The notes under the pieces are model-generated. The model did not search any database. It saw only the letters and a program-made list of their open reading frames with translations, and had not been told where the DNA came from. Positions 7,555 to 16,526 of a DNA stretch of 64,000 nt are shown here, piece after piece. Source of the stretch: Cohnella abietis (lineage in GTDB: Bacteria; Bacillota; Bacilli; Paenibacillales; Paenibacillaceae). Position 1 is the first letter of the stretch; every line of letters begins with the position of its first letter. The translations under genes were made by a program, and so were the position numbers. The DNA lies in NCBI RefSeq assembly GCF_004295585.1, contig NZ_AP019400.1:5487501-5551500 (forward strand), given 5' to 3'.

Positions 7555-8520
7555 TTAACTAGTCAGATAGTTATATCGGTCACCTGAAAAACTTTTAAGC
7601 TGGAACTCACTGCTTTTCTCCAATTGAAGATTCAATCGTTTCACCTTATCAGGAGCGAGTCTCCTTACCGAATCGTAGACAGACGGGGCCGCATATACCT
7701 GTTCAACGACACCTAGCATCTCCACTATTTTATCCTGTTCGTTAATCGTTAGAGAAATATAGTCAGCGCTTGATGCAGCGATCTGGCTATTGATCCAATC
7801 CACGCCCCTTTTCCCTCCGCTCACAAAGCCTGTTCGGCTAGTCTTGATTGTATGTGCAATCTCGAAAAAAGTGAACTGATCAATAACGGGTTCGACGATA
7901 ATGATGGAATCCGCAGCATTCGGATAGAGGCGCCTCACTTCCTCTACGCAAGACAAGGTAGTGACCATTACATCGCCAGAGGACTGAGAAGATTGCGAAC
8001 TATTTTCCATATCTGCAAGACCTTCGACAAACAGCGGTTCTGCTTCCCTCCCTGTCAATCGGACGATTTCTTCATGAAGAAATCTGTATTCCTCCTCCTT
8101 GCTTACAATAAACATGAACTGCTCAGTGTTGTATTTCAGTTGAAGCTGGACAGAAGCAGCGCTCAAATTGACAAAACGGGAGCGATCAAGCCCTGACTTG
8201 AGTGCCTCCTCAAATGTTTGCTCCATGAACTGCCCTAGCGGCTTCCTCTCTTCAATTAGCTTATGTGTTTGTTCGCTGTCTGCGACCCAAGTTCCGTAGC
8301 CTTTGCGGGTATCCAAAATCCCCTCTTCTCGAAGCTGAGCGTACACGGCCTGAACCGTATTCCTGTTCACCTGCAGCAGATCTGCCAATTGGGCAGCTGG
8401 TATCAGAACTTCGCCCGGCTTCATGAAGCCAAGAACGATAAACCACTTGATCTGCTCCATCACCTGAACATGAATCGGCAGCGGAACCTCCGGGTTTACG
8501 ACAAGACCGTAGTTCATCAT
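7555..8520 (-). CDS. GntR-family transcriptional regulator
   Basis: The 321-residue protein begins with a GntR winged helix (PLPIHVQVMEQIKWF, then LADLLQVNRNTVQAVYAQLREEGIL and KGYGTWV; residues about 12-80). The C-terminal 230 residues resemble neither the UTRA nor FCD signature I can recognise, but contain an apparent periplasmic-binding-like fold region (VMVTTLSCVEEV, DSIIIVEPVIDQ). It is transcribed toward the ssuD operon (157 bp to its start, separate promoter) and divergently from the second GntR gene. A role in controlling the ssuD operon or the divergent SDR operon is inferred from position. Confidence 0.85.
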   Translation of the reverse strand: MMNYGLVVNPEVPLPIHVQVMEQIKWFIVLGFMKPGEVLIPAAQLADLLQVNRNTVQAVYAQLREEGILDTRKGYGTWVADSEQTHKLIEERKPLGQFMEQTFEEALKSGLDRSRFVNLSAASVQLQLKYNTEQFMFIVSKEEEYRFLHEEIVRLTGREAEPLFVEGLADMENSSQSSQSSGDVMVTTLSCVEEVRRLYPNAADSIIIVEPVIDQFTFFEIAHTIKTSRTGFVSGGKRGVDWINSQIAASSADYISLTINEQDKIVEMLGVVEQVYAAPSVYDSVRRLAPDKVKRLNLQLEKSSEFQLKSFSGDRYNYLTS

Positions 8521-8549
8521 GAGAAGAACACACCTTTCCTATTTATATA

Positions 8550-8589
8550 GACATATGTCATTGACAATTAAATATTTTTTATTAATACT
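8550..8589 (+). promoter_or_regulatory. Promoter of the GntR-SDR operon with adjacent 10-bp palindrome
   Basis: TTGACA (8561-8566), a 17-base spacer and AATACT (8584-8589, 4 of 6 consensus) make a plausible promoter for the gene at 8682. GACATATGTC just upstream is a perfect 10-bp palindrome located between the two divergent GntR genes, a reasonable operator candidate. Confidence 0.5.
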
Positions 8590-8681
8590 CATATAAGAAG
8601 CTTAGTGAGATAGAAAACTATTGTGGGCATGCTAGAATCATAAACGCTTACATACTTACTGTCAAAGGAGGGACTTCGGAA

Positions 8682-9332
8682 ATGAACTCTATATCAAAAT
8701 TGCCTTTGAACATAACTCCGCTATCCCCCATTCCAATTAATGTTCAACTCAAGGAGCAGCTTCTGTGCCTGATCGGTTCAGGTGCTATAAAACCCGGAGA
8801 TTTTCTGCCTTCAGCTAATGAGTTGGCCGATCAGGTTTCCTTAAATCGCAATACCATTAATGCTATCTATAATCAGTTGGCCAAGGAAGGCGTCGTAGTT
8901 GTCAAAAAGGGGAGTGGCACCCAAGTTCTTGATACCGGACGGATCGCTAATGACCGCGAAACCCTTTCTTTTATCGATAGCAAAATGAAAGAAGCAGTTC
9001 AATTGCAAATAAATTTGCAGGAGCTGCCTGTCGCCTATCTGATTTTCGAACAAATATACGAGGCCGTCTCGGAAAAAAGCAAGCATCTTCTATTCGTATC
9101 TTTCCGCACTGACGATTTCGCAACCTACAGCGATGAAATTAAGAGTGTTAAGACATCGAGCATTACCCAGATCACTTTCCACCAGTTAAAGCAGCTTGAG
9201 CGTCCAGCATTAGAGCAGTTGCTGCATGATATAGACATTGTTGTTACACCATACTCTGGATTAAAGGAAATTCATAATTTGGAGCTTCCCGCTTCCAAAC
9301 GCATTATTGCCGTTGGAGACATCCCTTATTAA
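8682..9332 (+). CDS. GntR-family transcriptional regulator (paralogue of neighbour)
   Basis: Preceded by AAGGAGGG. The 216-residue protein has an N-terminal GntR helix-turn-helix (PIPINVQLKEQL, LADQVSLNRNTINAIYNQLAKEGV, KKGSGTQV; residues about 17-85) clearly related to the divergent GntR gene. Its C-terminal region is about 105 residues shorter than the neighbour's, so its effector domain is reduced. The SDR gene follows after 11 bp, so they are co-transcribed and the SDR is a likely target. The divergent pair of paralogues suggests duplication followed by specialisation. Confidence 0.85.
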   Translation: MNSISKLPLNITPLSPIPINVQLKEQLLCLIGSGAIKPGDFLPSANELADQVSLNRNTINAIYNQLAKEGVVVVKKGSGTQVLDTGRIANDRETLSFIDSKMKEAVQLQINLQELPVAYLIFEQIYEAVSEKSKHLLFVSFRTDDFATYSDEIKSVKTSSITQITFHQLKQLERPALEQLLHDIDIVVTPYSGLKEIHNLELPASKRIIAVGDIPY

Positions 9333-9343
9333 GGAGATTAGTC

Positions 9344-10105
9344 ATGAAATTTGATGGAATGAACGTTATTGTGACGGGTTCTACTTCGGGAATTGGGAGG
9401 GAAATCGCGTACCGTTTTGCCTTGGAAGGCGCCAATGTCGCTATTATTGGACGCAATTTTCATAAAGGGGTAGAAGCCTCAGAGCATATCGTTAGCTTGG
9501 GGAGAAAAAGTTTGTTCGTGCCTACAGAGCTGACGGATGAGCAATCTGTGCAAGCTATGACCGAGCAAGTGCTTCAACACCTCGGTCATATTGATATTAT
9601 AGTCAACAATGCCGGATATCTAGTTTCAGGTGCTGTAACCGATATTAGCCTAGAGGATTGGACTAACACCTGGCAGTCTAATGTCACCTCTGTCTACCTT
9701 ACAAGCCATGCCATTCTGCCTCATATGCTGGTGAGAGGCTCTGGAACAATTATTAATATCGCTTCTGAAACGGCACTCAAAGGGTATAAGAACAGAGCAG
9801 CCTACAGCGCCGCCAAAGCTGCAGTCATCGCGTTAACCAAATCGATGGCTGTTGATCATGCCGAAAGCGGCATAAGAGTCAACTGTCTTTGTCCCGGAAC
9901 GGTTGAAACTGAAATGTTCAACAATCTACTTCGTTATAATCTTGATCCAGACAAGCACAAAAAGTTCATGCTGGATCGCCGCCTTACTTCCTATCTGGGC
10001 ACTGTCGAACAAATTGCCAATGCCATTCTCTTCCTCGCCGATCCGAATATGAAATATATGGTCGGCACCGTGCTAACTCTGGATGGAGGCTCCAGCGTTA
10101 AGTGA
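9344..10105 (+). CDS. SDR-family NAD(P)-dependent oxidoreductase
   Basis: This classical short-chain dehydrogenase has 253 residues: cofactor motif TGSTSGIG (11-18), NNAG (88-91), catalytic Ser141, Tyr154 and Lys158 (YSAAK), and the C-terminal LTLDGG typical of FabG/glucose-dehydrogenase-like enzymes. It uses NAD(P)H to reduce or oxidise a carbonyl/alcohol in the cytoplasm. The start has AAGGAGATT 7 bases upstream and lies 11 bp after the GntR gene. Near the ssuD operon it could process aldehydes released from sulfonates, but this is inference. No clear terminator follows; the repeat array B1 begins about 160 bp downstream. Confidence 0.9.
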   Translation: MKFDGMNVIVTGSTSGIGREIAYRFALEGANVAIIGRNFHKGVEASEHIVSLGRKSLFVPTELTDEQSVQAMTEQVLQHLGHIDIIVNNAGYLVSGAVTDISLEDWTNTWQSNVTSVYLTSHAILPHMLVRGSGTIINIASETALKGYKNRAAYSAAKAAVIALTKSMAVDHAESGIRVNCLCPGTVETEMFNNLLRYNLDPDKHKKFMLDRRLTSYLGTVEQIANAILFLADPNMKYMVGTVLTLDGGSSVK

Positions 10106-10263
10106 CCTGCCCTGTTGCTTCTATTGAAGCTATGCTGAACGCAGCTCCTAAGAGAATAGCTGAATCAATATATTAAGGCGGTTGATGCCGGTAGGTTATA
10201 CCATCATCAGTTGCCTTCTTGGGAATCTCTGTATCTGCTTCAATTAACTATTCCCTTGGATAG

Positions 10264-10610
10264 TTACTCGAAATTTTCGAACACCTCTCTACATTCACAC
10301 CATGCGGGGGCCCGTTGCTCGAAAATATCGAACACTACCTCCAAACGCGCCTCTTCCCAGCCTCGTTGCTCGAATATTTCGTACATCCACCTTCAAACGT
10401 TCCTCATCTAGACCACGTTGCCCGAAAATATCGAACACCTACCTCCGAACTTGCCTCATCTAGACCACGTTGCTCGAAAATATCGAACACTACCTCCAAA
10501 CGCGCCTCTTCCCAGCCCCGTTACTCGAAAATTTCGTGCATCTACCTCCGAACATGACTCTTCCCTGCCTCGTTACTCGAAAATTTCGTACATCTACCTT
10601 CAATGGTAGG
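10264..10610. repeat. Intergenic tandem array B1 (51-52 bp units)
   Basis: Seven units start at 10264, 10315, 10366, 10418, 10470, 10521 and 10573, i.e. spacing 51-52 bp. Consensus begins TTGCTCGAAAATATCGAACA and continues CTACCTCCAAACGCGCCTCT. The same sequence family in the opposite orientation forms arrays B2 and B3. The array fills most of the gap between the convergent SDR and orotate phosphoribosyltransferase genes; nothing else was seen in 10106-10674. Confidence 0.88.
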
Positions 10611-10674
10611 ACAGTAATGTTTAAGAGAGGTGACCACAGCTGACACACAGCTTAGCGTTTGGCGTTCTTAATAT

Positions 10675-11208
10675 CTAAGCCTCACTAACCGCTGATAAAA
10701 GCTCTTCCATAGTAAACAATGAATGAAATACTAGGTCAGCACTTTCCAGGTTATTTCTTCCCGCTTCTTCTCTTTCAATAACACAAACTACATCCTTAAC
10801 CTTCGCACCGTACTTTTTCAAATCCTCAGCACTTAGTAAGATTTGCCCGCCAGTTGTGACAACATCCTCGATAATGCATACCTTCTTGCCATCAATATCT
10901 TTACCTTCTGCAAGTTTGCACGTTCCGTATTCCTTAGCTTTTTTCCTTACAAAAACAACAGGTATTCCAGTCTTTAACGATAATGCAGTTGCTATTGGGA
11001 TCCCACCCATTTCCAGACCGGCTAAAATTTCAGTATCAAGCGGAATGAGGGGAGCGAGCTTATCAGCAACTTCGGCCAACAGCTTGGGATTGGATTCGAA
11101 CAAGTATTTATCGAAATATTTATCAGATTCTTTTCCTGATCGTAGTTTAAATACTCCAGTAAGATGCGATGTATTAAATATCTCTCTTGCAAGTTCCTTT
11201 TTATTCAT
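10675..11208 (-). CDS. pyrE: Orotate phosphoribosyltransferase (short form)
   Basis: The start was set at ATG 11208 (MNKKELA) behind GGAGTGGGGG rather than the upstream in-frame codon at 11274. The 177-residue enzyme has the type I PRTase fold, with PRPP-binding loop VCIIEDVVTTGG (residues about 110-121), flexible loop RKKAKEYGTCKLAEG and the N-terminal hood TGVFKLRSGKESDKYFDKY. It transfers ribose-5-phosphate from PRPP to orotate in UMP synthesis. It is short compared with Bacillus PyrE (about 216 residues) and lies away from other pyr genes, so it may be a second copy or a salvage PRTase; orotate specificity is probable, not certain. Confidence 0.8.
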   Translation of the reverse strand: MNKKELAREIFNTSHLTGVFKLRSGKESDKYFDKYLFESNPKLLAEVADKLAPLIPLDTEILAGLEMGGIPIATALSLKTGIPVVFVRKKAKEYGTCKLAEGKDIDGKKVCIIEDVVTTGGQILLSAEDLKKYGAKVKDVVCVIEREEAGRNNLESADLVFHSLFTMEELLSAVSEA

Positions 11209-11388
11209 GTAGAACCCCCACTCCAGAGAATTTTTCCCACAAAATGTATCTCTTTTCAGAATATCAAAACCCATCGTTTACGTCTATTTATAATCACTTT
11301 AGAGAATAGCAATGTCCCCCTACACATATCTATTGAGTTTTTATTCATTAATATGTATTATTACACAAAAATAACATGGAGGTTAACT

Positions 11389-12129
11389 ATGGATAATAAA
11401 TTTATTGAAGAATTATCACTGAACAACTGGCAGCCTTTATCCACTTTACTTTACGATGGTTGGGTATTGCGCTTCGCTAACGGTTATACGAAACGTGCTA
11501 ACTCTATTAACTCTATTCATTACTCAACCTACGATTTGAATCTTAAAATCAAACAATGCGAGAAAATTTATTCAAACAATAACCTGCCTACTACTTACAA
11601 AATCACTCCTTTTGTTCACCCTGAAAATTTAGATGAAATTCTGGAGGAGAATGGCTACTCCTTAATTGATTCTACAAGTGTCCAAACCTTAGAGTTAGAG
11701 AACATAAATGAACCTAAGCTAAAATCTATACAAATAGTTGAAAATAGTAATGCTGAGTGGTTAGATAATTTTTTTAGACTCAATAATGTCGAAGCCAATA
11801 GTAAAGACACTATGGAACGAATATTGTCCAACATTAAGACGAAAAAAGGTTTTATATCTCTTTATTATGAAGGGCAAGTTGTTGCTTGCGGTCTTGGAAT
11901 TATAGAGAGAGAATACATCGGGCTATATGATATCGTCACGGATATTAATTATAGAAATAAAGGCTTTGGGGAGCAAATCATATTGAATTTGTTACACTGG
12001 GGTAAAGTAAACGGGGCGAAACACAGCTATTTAGCGGTAGTTTTGAATAATAAGCCTGCTCTTCGACTCTATTCAAAAATTGGTTACTCGGAAATTTATA
12101 AGTATTGGTATAGGGTTAAAAAATCTTAG
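11389..12129 (+). CDS. GNAT-family N-acetyltransferase
   Basis: ATG 11389 follows TGGAGG. The 246-residue protein has an N-terminal half with the pattern DGWVLRFANGYTKRANS (residues about 22-38), seen in a group of two-lobed GNATs, and a C-terminal acetyl-CoA-binding lobe (LYDIVTDINYRNKGFGEQII, the Q/RxxGxG/A loop as RNKGFG; then NNKPALRLYSKIGY). Substrate unknown; it could modify amino groups of small molecules or antibiotics. It is AT-rich relative to its neighbours. It appears to be a single-gene unit closed by the terminator at 12161. Confidence 0.85.
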   Translation: MDNKFIEELSLNNWQPLSTLLYDGWVLRFANGYTKRANSINSIHYSTYDLNLKIKQCEKIYSNNNLPTTYKITPFVHPENLDEILEENGYSLIDSTSVQTLELENINEPKLKSIQIVENSNAEWLDNFFRLNNVEANSKDTMERILSNIKTKKGFISLYYEGQVVACGLGIIEREYIGLYDIVTDINYRNKGFGEQIILNLLHWGKVNGAKHSYLAVVLNNKPALRLYSKIGYSEIYKYWYRVKKS

Positions 12130-12160
12130 AATAACATTAGCCCCTAACTTGACGAAAAAA

Positions 12161-12199
12161 ACAAAAACCGCGTAGCATCATGCCTTTCGCGGTTTTTGT
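12161..12199. terminator. Bidirectional intrinsic terminator
   Basis: ACAAAAACCGCG pairs with CGCGGTTTTTGT around a 15-nt loop. The A/T tails on both sides serve the convergent GNAT gene (+) and the siderophore-binding protein gene (-). Confidence 0.85.
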
Positions 12200-12209
12200 C
12201 TACCTTCTA

Positions 12210-13286
12210 TTACTTGCCGGTGACCGAAGACACCACATCCTCTATTACTCTGCTGTTGGCAATGGGACCGGACGACATCCAGTGTCTGGAGGAAACTTTA
12301 AACACATGGTTTTGCTTCACAGCAGGAATCGCCTTCCAAACCTTCAGCTTTTCGACTTCCGTCGAGGCAGCATTTTCTAATAAGTAGTCTTCCGCTGAAC
12401 TGATAGAGCCTCCATAGATAGCGAACACGTAATCCGCAGTAATCAAAGGAAGGCTTTCTAAAGATGTAGTGATTCCCCAATCCTCGGGAGATTGCTTCTG
12501 AAATGTAGCAATGCTCGTATCAGGCTTCAGCCCCAGTTGATCGTAAACGAGACTATTAAAGCTTGGAAAAAACACTTGAAGATCCTTGTCAGAAGGGCGT
12601 ATAAATGCAACCGTTTTACCTGGTACCTCCGCCTCGATCGTTTCCTTGGCCTGCTTAATCTTGTCGTCATAAGTCTGAATAACCGATTGAGCCTTCTCCT
12701 CTATGCCAAGAATTTTACCAATCTCGATAATGCTCGACTTCCAGTCGTCCGGAGGATAGGCTACCGTTGGAGCGATTTTATTAAGCTGGTCATATCCGCC
12801 CTGATCGGTAAAGTATTGCTGGAGAATAATAATATCCGGCTTCGAAGCCAAAATTGCCTCCAAGTTCGGATTCACATCCGAGCTGCCAGATACTTGAATA
12901 TGCAATGCCTGCAATTGGTCATGCAAGTAATAACCATCAAAATCATACGCGTACACCAATGGAGCTTCCAAAGTTAGCGCAATATCCTCAAGGCCGATAA
13001 CCGCAACACGCTTCGGATGCAATGGAACCTGCTTCTCCCCGTAAGCGTCCTTCACTGTTATCATTTGTGGTTCTTCTGACTGCGCAGTTGGTTGCGCGCT
13101 GCTTGTTTGTTCGGGCTTTTGAGTCTCAACCGTGTTAGCTCCCGTATTGGTGTTCGTGTTATTCCCGCAAGCACTTACGAATACCGTAAATACAAATAGG
13201 ATTAACAGTAAAGCAACCCCCTGAAGTTTTCTTTGACCCTGTTTCGCTCTCCGGCTCACGTGAGCCGCTCTCTCTGATTGATACAT
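12210..13286 (-). CDS. Siderophore (Fe3+) ABC transporter substrate-binding lipoprotein
   Basis: GGAGGG lies 5 bases before the ATG. The 358-residue protein has an arginine-rich N-terminus, a hydrophobic segment and lipobox FVSAC with Cys40, then a Thr/Asn-rich linker and the FecB/TroA-like two-lobed fold (HPKRVAVIG, DIIILQQYFTDQGGYDQL, GKTVAFIRP). It should capture ferric siderophores at the outer face. A near-consensus Fur box sits in its promoter. No permease or ATPase gene accompanies it, so it must work with components encoded elsewhere. The upstream segment holds the remnant of an ABC exporter. Confidence 0.9.
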   Translation of the reverse strand: MYQSERAAHVSRRAKQGQRKLQGVALLLILFVFTVFVSACGNNTNTNTGANTVETQKPEQTSSAQPTAQSEEPQMITVKDAYGEKQVPLHPKRVAVIGLEDIALTLEAPLVYAYDFDGYYLHDQLQALHIQVSGSSDVNPNLEAILASKPDIIILQQYFTDQGGYDQLNKIAPTVAYPPDDWKSSIIEIGKILGIEEKAQSVIQTYDDKIKQAKETIEAEVPGKTVAFIRPSDKDLQVFFPSFNSLVYDQLGLKPDTSIATFQKQSPEDWGITTSLESLPLITADYVFAIYGGSISSAEDYLLENAASTEVEKLKVWKAIPAVKQNHVFKVSSRHWMSSGPIANSRVIEDVVSSVTGK

Positions 13287-13303
13287 GTCTTCCCTCCGTT
13301 ATT

Positions 13304-13322
13304 GATACTGATAATCATTTTC
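13304..13322 (-). promoter_or_regulatory. Fur box
   Basis: GATACTGATAATCATTTTC matches the 19-bp Fur consensus GATAATGATAATCATTATC at 17 positions and lies 18 bp upstream of the siderophore-binding protein start. A second, partial ATGATTATATCATTATTATC stretch overlaps to 13347, suggesting a double site. Iron repression is expected. Confidence 0.85.
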
Positions 13323-13439
13323 AGTAATGATTATATCATTATTATCGCAAATAGGAATATATAAAATTGTCCACTTTATTGCGATATTGAGCACGAAATA
13401 GTTGTTCTAGTTCTTGCAGCATATGATCTTGTCGATGGG

Positions 13440-13640
13440 CTGTATACTCTTCTCATTGTAAGCATAAACAGCTCTCGCTGTCTTTTGGATAGCGAAAGAT
13501 CGCTCCTTCGTGAAATTGCTGACTGACCAAAATGTAGTAAGGACCCTTAGCCGCCAATAGCTGCTCGTGGGTATCTATATCTGGCTCTGAATAACCCCAT
13601 GATCCAGCACGAGAAATGCTATAAAGAGGCTCGCTTGGGG
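13440..13640 (-). pseudogene. Relic of the C-terminal end of an ABC exporter ATPase
   Basis: On the minus strand one frame reads FIAFLVLDHGVIQ, the strand after Walker B and D-loop in ABC exporters, and a second frame continues immediately with DTHEQLLAAKGPYYILVSQQF, the canonical last helix (usual form GTHEELL..GGLYARLYRQQF). The two halves are joined only by a frameshift, and nothing of the rest of the transporter remains upstream, where array B2 begins. It is a decayed fragment, not a working gene. Confidence 0.7.
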
Positions 13641-14215
13641 ACGATGTTCGTTTTTTTCGAGCAACGTGGTTAGACAGAGGCTAGTTTTTTGGGGGGCACG
13701 ATTTGGGAGAGCACTTTTGAAGGGCGTTGTACGATTTTTTCTAGCAATTCGGCTTTGGGAGTGCACTTTTGAAGGGCGTTATACGATTTTTTCTAGCAAT
13801 TCGGCTTTGGGAGTGCACTTTTGAAGGGCGTTGTACGATTTTTTCTATTAACTGGGCTATGGGAGATCACTTTTGAAGGGCGTTGTACGATTTTTTTGAG
13901 CAATTCGGCTTTGGGGGAGCACTTTTGAAGGGTGTTGTACGATTTTTTCTAGCAACTCGGCTTTGGGGGAGCACTTTTGAGGGACGTTGTACGATTTTTT
14001 CTAGCAACTCGGCTTTGGGGGAGCACTTTTGAGGGACGTTGTACGATTTTTTCTAGCAACTCGGCTTTGGGAGTGCACTTTTGAGGGACGTTGTACGATT
14101 TTTTCTAGCAACTCGGCTTTGGGAGTGCACTCTTGAGGGGCGGTGTAAGATTATTTCGAGCAACTCGGTCTGACAGAGGCTAGTTTATTGGGAGATGTTC
14201 GTTTTTGCGAATAAT
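13641..14215. repeat. Intergenic tandem array B2 (52 bp units)
   Basis: About ten units share GATTTTTTCTAGCAACTCGG, then CTTTGGGAGTGCACTTTTGA and GGGCGTTGTAC. Successive GATTTTTT starts at 13733, 13785 and 13837 are exactly 52 bp apart. The sequence is the reverse complement family of array B1 and same-strand family of B3. It separates the exporter relic from the fucosidase operon terminator. Confidence 0.88.
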
Positions 14216-14245
14216 GCGGCTGGGAGCTCACTCAGTAACTGCCAA

Positions 14246-14286
14246 AAGGCGTTGTTGCAGGTAGGTTGTACCTGCAACAACGCCTT
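14246..14286 (-). terminator. Long hairpin terminator of the fucoside operon
   Basis: An 18-bp perfect stem (AAGGCGTTGTTGCAGGTA and its complement) encloses a 5-nt loop, 28 bp downstream of the GH29 stop. There is no long T-run on the minus strand, but length and position make termination or 3'-end protection likely. GGCGTTGT also appears in adjacent array B2 units. Confidence 0.7.
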
Positions 14287-14313
14287 CAGCTATTAATCAC
14301 TCACCAGTAGCGT

Positions 14314-15630
14314 CTAATCAATCAAAGTCAGCTCAACGACAGTGTCGCGCTCATCCGCTAGCGGGTAGGTCAATTGCTCCGGTCGCGCAAAGTTGAAGAA
14401 AGCATTATCCGGGAACATCACGGTGTTCCACGGACGAGATACGAACACCTCGGAGCCGTCTGCCAGCATTCTCGCTTTCTTGATCCGTCCGGCGAGACCC
14501 GCCAGATTAATGGGGCCTACTGGTTCCTCGAATATATGAGCATAGAGCTTGTTGCCCTTTTGCGTGTAACGCCCCCATTCAGGCTTAGGAAAATCCGCTT
14601 GCCCGCTACCATAAATACTATCTCCGTTGCGCCGGATCCACTGCCCAACCTCTTCAAGAATCTTGAGAGACTCATCGGGAATTTCTCCTTGTGCATCCGG
14701 TCCAACGTTCAGAAGCAAATTACCGTTCTTGCTTACGCACTCAACCAGTCTGCGAATGACGGTCTTCGCCGTCTTATATCTAAAGTCCGTCGCCCCGTAG
14801 CCCCAGTTATTATTCAGCGTAATACATGCTTCCCACGGAATCGATACACCATCCTCGTCGGTTACTCCGGTTGGAGGAATGATCTGCTCCGGCGAAGCGA
14901 AATCTCCGGCATAGAAGCTCGGGTTTTTCGTATAGATGCTGCCTCCTCCTTCGCCGCTCGCCTCCAGCCGATTGTCCACGATAATATGAGGCTGAATGGA
15001 ACGGATCATTTCCATCAGCTCTGCCGCGCGCCATTTTTCCCGAATCATGTCCCCATAGGAGAAATCGAACCACATAATATCCAGCTTACCGTAATTCGTC
15101 AACAGCTCGCGCACTTGTCCATGCATGTAGTCCAAGTATACGTCGAACCGGCTTGGGTCACGCTTATAAGCTTCATTGTTCCGCATCGGATGGTACTGGT
15201 CTCCATAAGCAGGATAATCCGGGTGATGCCAGTCGATAATGGAATAGTAAATTCCTACTTTAAGTCCTTCCTCGCGAAAAGCTTCCAGAAACTCGCTAAC
15301 GAGATCGCGGCCTGCCTTAGTATTCGTTGCTTTATAATCGGTTAGCTTACTATCGAATAAACAGAAGCCATCATGATGCTTGGCCGTTAATACAGCATAT
15401 TTCATGCCTGCTGCTTTAGCCGCTTTAGCCCATGCCCGAGGATCGTATCTTTGCGGATTGAACTCATCGAAATAGACCTGGTAATCCTCCACACTAATCT
15501 GCTCGTCACTTCTTACCCATTCGCCCCTTGCAGGAATTGCATACAAACCCCAGTGGATAAACATTCCGAAACGGTCCTCCAGAAACCATTCCGTTCTTTC
15601 CGTTCTTTGCTCGATATAAGACTTTTCCAT
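14314..15630 (-). CDS. Alpha-L-fucosidase, GH29
   Basis: The 438-residue protein begins after GGAGGG. It has the GH29 barrel signatures RFGMFIHWGLYA (20-31), KHHDGFCLF (84-92), the nucleophile Asp189 in DIMWFDFSY, and a C-terminal beta-domain. It hydrolyses terminal alpha-L-fucosyl residues with retention. There is no signal peptide, so it acts inside the cell on oligosaccharides brought in by the ABC importer encoded just upstream. It is the last gene of the yesMN-like/ABC/fucosidase cluster. A substrate other than fucose is possible, since some GH29 members act on related sugars. Confidence 0.92.
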   Translation of the reverse strand: MEKSYIEQRTERTEWFLEDRFGMFIHWGLYAIPARGEWVRSDEQISVEDYQVYFDEFNPQRYDPRAWAKAAKAAGMKYAVLTAKHHDGFCLFDSKLTDYKATNTKAGRDLVSEFLEAFREEGLKVGIYYSIIDWHHPDYPAYGDQYHPMRNNEAYKRDPSRFDVYLDYMHGQVRELLTNYGKLDIMWFDFSYGDMIREKWRAAELMEMIRSIQPHIIVDNRLEASGEGGGSIYTKNPSFYAGDFASPEQIIPPTGVTDEDGVSIPWEACITLNNNWGYGATDFRYKTAKTVIRRLVECVSKNGNLLLNVGPDAQGEIPDESLKILEEVGQWIRRNGDSIYGSGQADFPKPEWGRYTQKGNKLYAHIFEEPVGPINLAGLAGRIKKARMLADGSEVFVSRPWNTVMFPDNAFFNFARPEQLTYPLADERDTVVELTLID

Positions 15631-15701
15631 TGTTCAAGCCCTCCATAAATACGGATATTGTTATTAGTTTCAGATGAATTCATTGATAGGTTTATCATCA
15701 T

Positions 15702-16526
15702 TTATCCCTTGAGCGCTCCTGACATCATACCTGAAACGATGTATTTCTGAGCAACTAGGAAAAGAACGACAACCGGAACGGCGGAAATAACGATGTCCGC
15801 GAACACATAATTCCAACTACTGAAATATTGACCGAAAAATTGATACACGGACAAAGGTAGCGTCCATTTCTCACCATTTAAGAAGTAGATCGGAAGCATA
15901 ATGTCGTTCCAAATCCCGAGAGACAAGAAGATAATGTTGGACGAGATTACGGGCTTCAGCAATGGCAAAATAATAATCCCGAACAAGCGATACGTTCCAC
16001 AGCCATCAATGGCTGCCGCTTCGTCGATCTCACGTGGAATACCTTTAACAAACCCGGAGAACATAACGATACTAAGTGGAATATTCATCGCCGCATTGAT
16101 AAGAATGACACCCGTAAAGCTCCCCGTCAGATGAAGAATTTTCAGTACGGCGTACGTGGTAATAATCTGCATAGGCGCAATCATACCGATCAGAAAGAAA
16201 ATGTACATTCCTTCGGAACGTTTCGACCTTCTGCGGGAGATGATGAAAGCCGCCGCACTGGAGACAACAACCGTCAGCAGTAGCGAGAAAACCGTAATGA
16301 TGGTGCTATTCCCGAAGGAGCGAATTATCCCCCCTGATTGAATAACGAAGCTGTAGTTATCCCAATGCCATTCCGAAGGAGGTTTAATGCTGAACTGAGC
16401 AGCTTCTGCGGGAGATTTCAAGGAACCAAAGATCATAATCAACAAAGGCACGATTATAACGAGGCTCATAATCAGCAATCCCGCCTCGAGAAGCCATAGT
16501 TTGTAATTTTTACGTAAAGCCATCAC
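15702..16526 (-). CDS. Carbohydrate ABC transporter permease (MalG type)
   Basis: The 274-residue inner-membrane protein has six hydrophobic segments and the EAA loop as EIDEAAAIDGCGTYRLFGIIILPL (around residues 170-193), the contact site for the ATPase. The N-terminal helix LLEAGLLIMSLVIIVPLLIMIFGSLKSP is typical for MalG/LacG proteins. It overlaps the preceding permease by 4 bp (ATGA), showing translational coupling. The ATPase is not encoded here; a shared MsmX-like ATPase is usual in this group. Probably imports fucosylated oligosaccharides, judged from the neighbouring GH29. Confidence 0.92.
   Translation of the reverse strand: MMALRKNYKLWLLEAGLLIMSLVIIVPLLIMIFGSLKSPAEAAQFSIKPPSEWHWDNYSFVIQSGGIIRSFGNSTIITVFSLLLTVVVSSAAAFIISRRRSKRSEGMYIFFLIGMIAPMQIITTYAVLKILHLTGSFTGVILINAAMNIPLSIVMFSGFVKGIPREIDEAAAIDGCGTYRLFGIIILPLLKPVISSNIIFLSLGIWNDIMLPIYFLNGEKWTLPLSVYQFFGQYFSSWNYVFADIVISAVPVVVLFLVAQKYIVSGMMSGALKG

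Noticed and set aside
14374..15345. 323-codon plus-strand frame opposite the fucosidase
   Set aside because: It lies wholly opposite the well-supported GH29 gene and matches no family I recognise.
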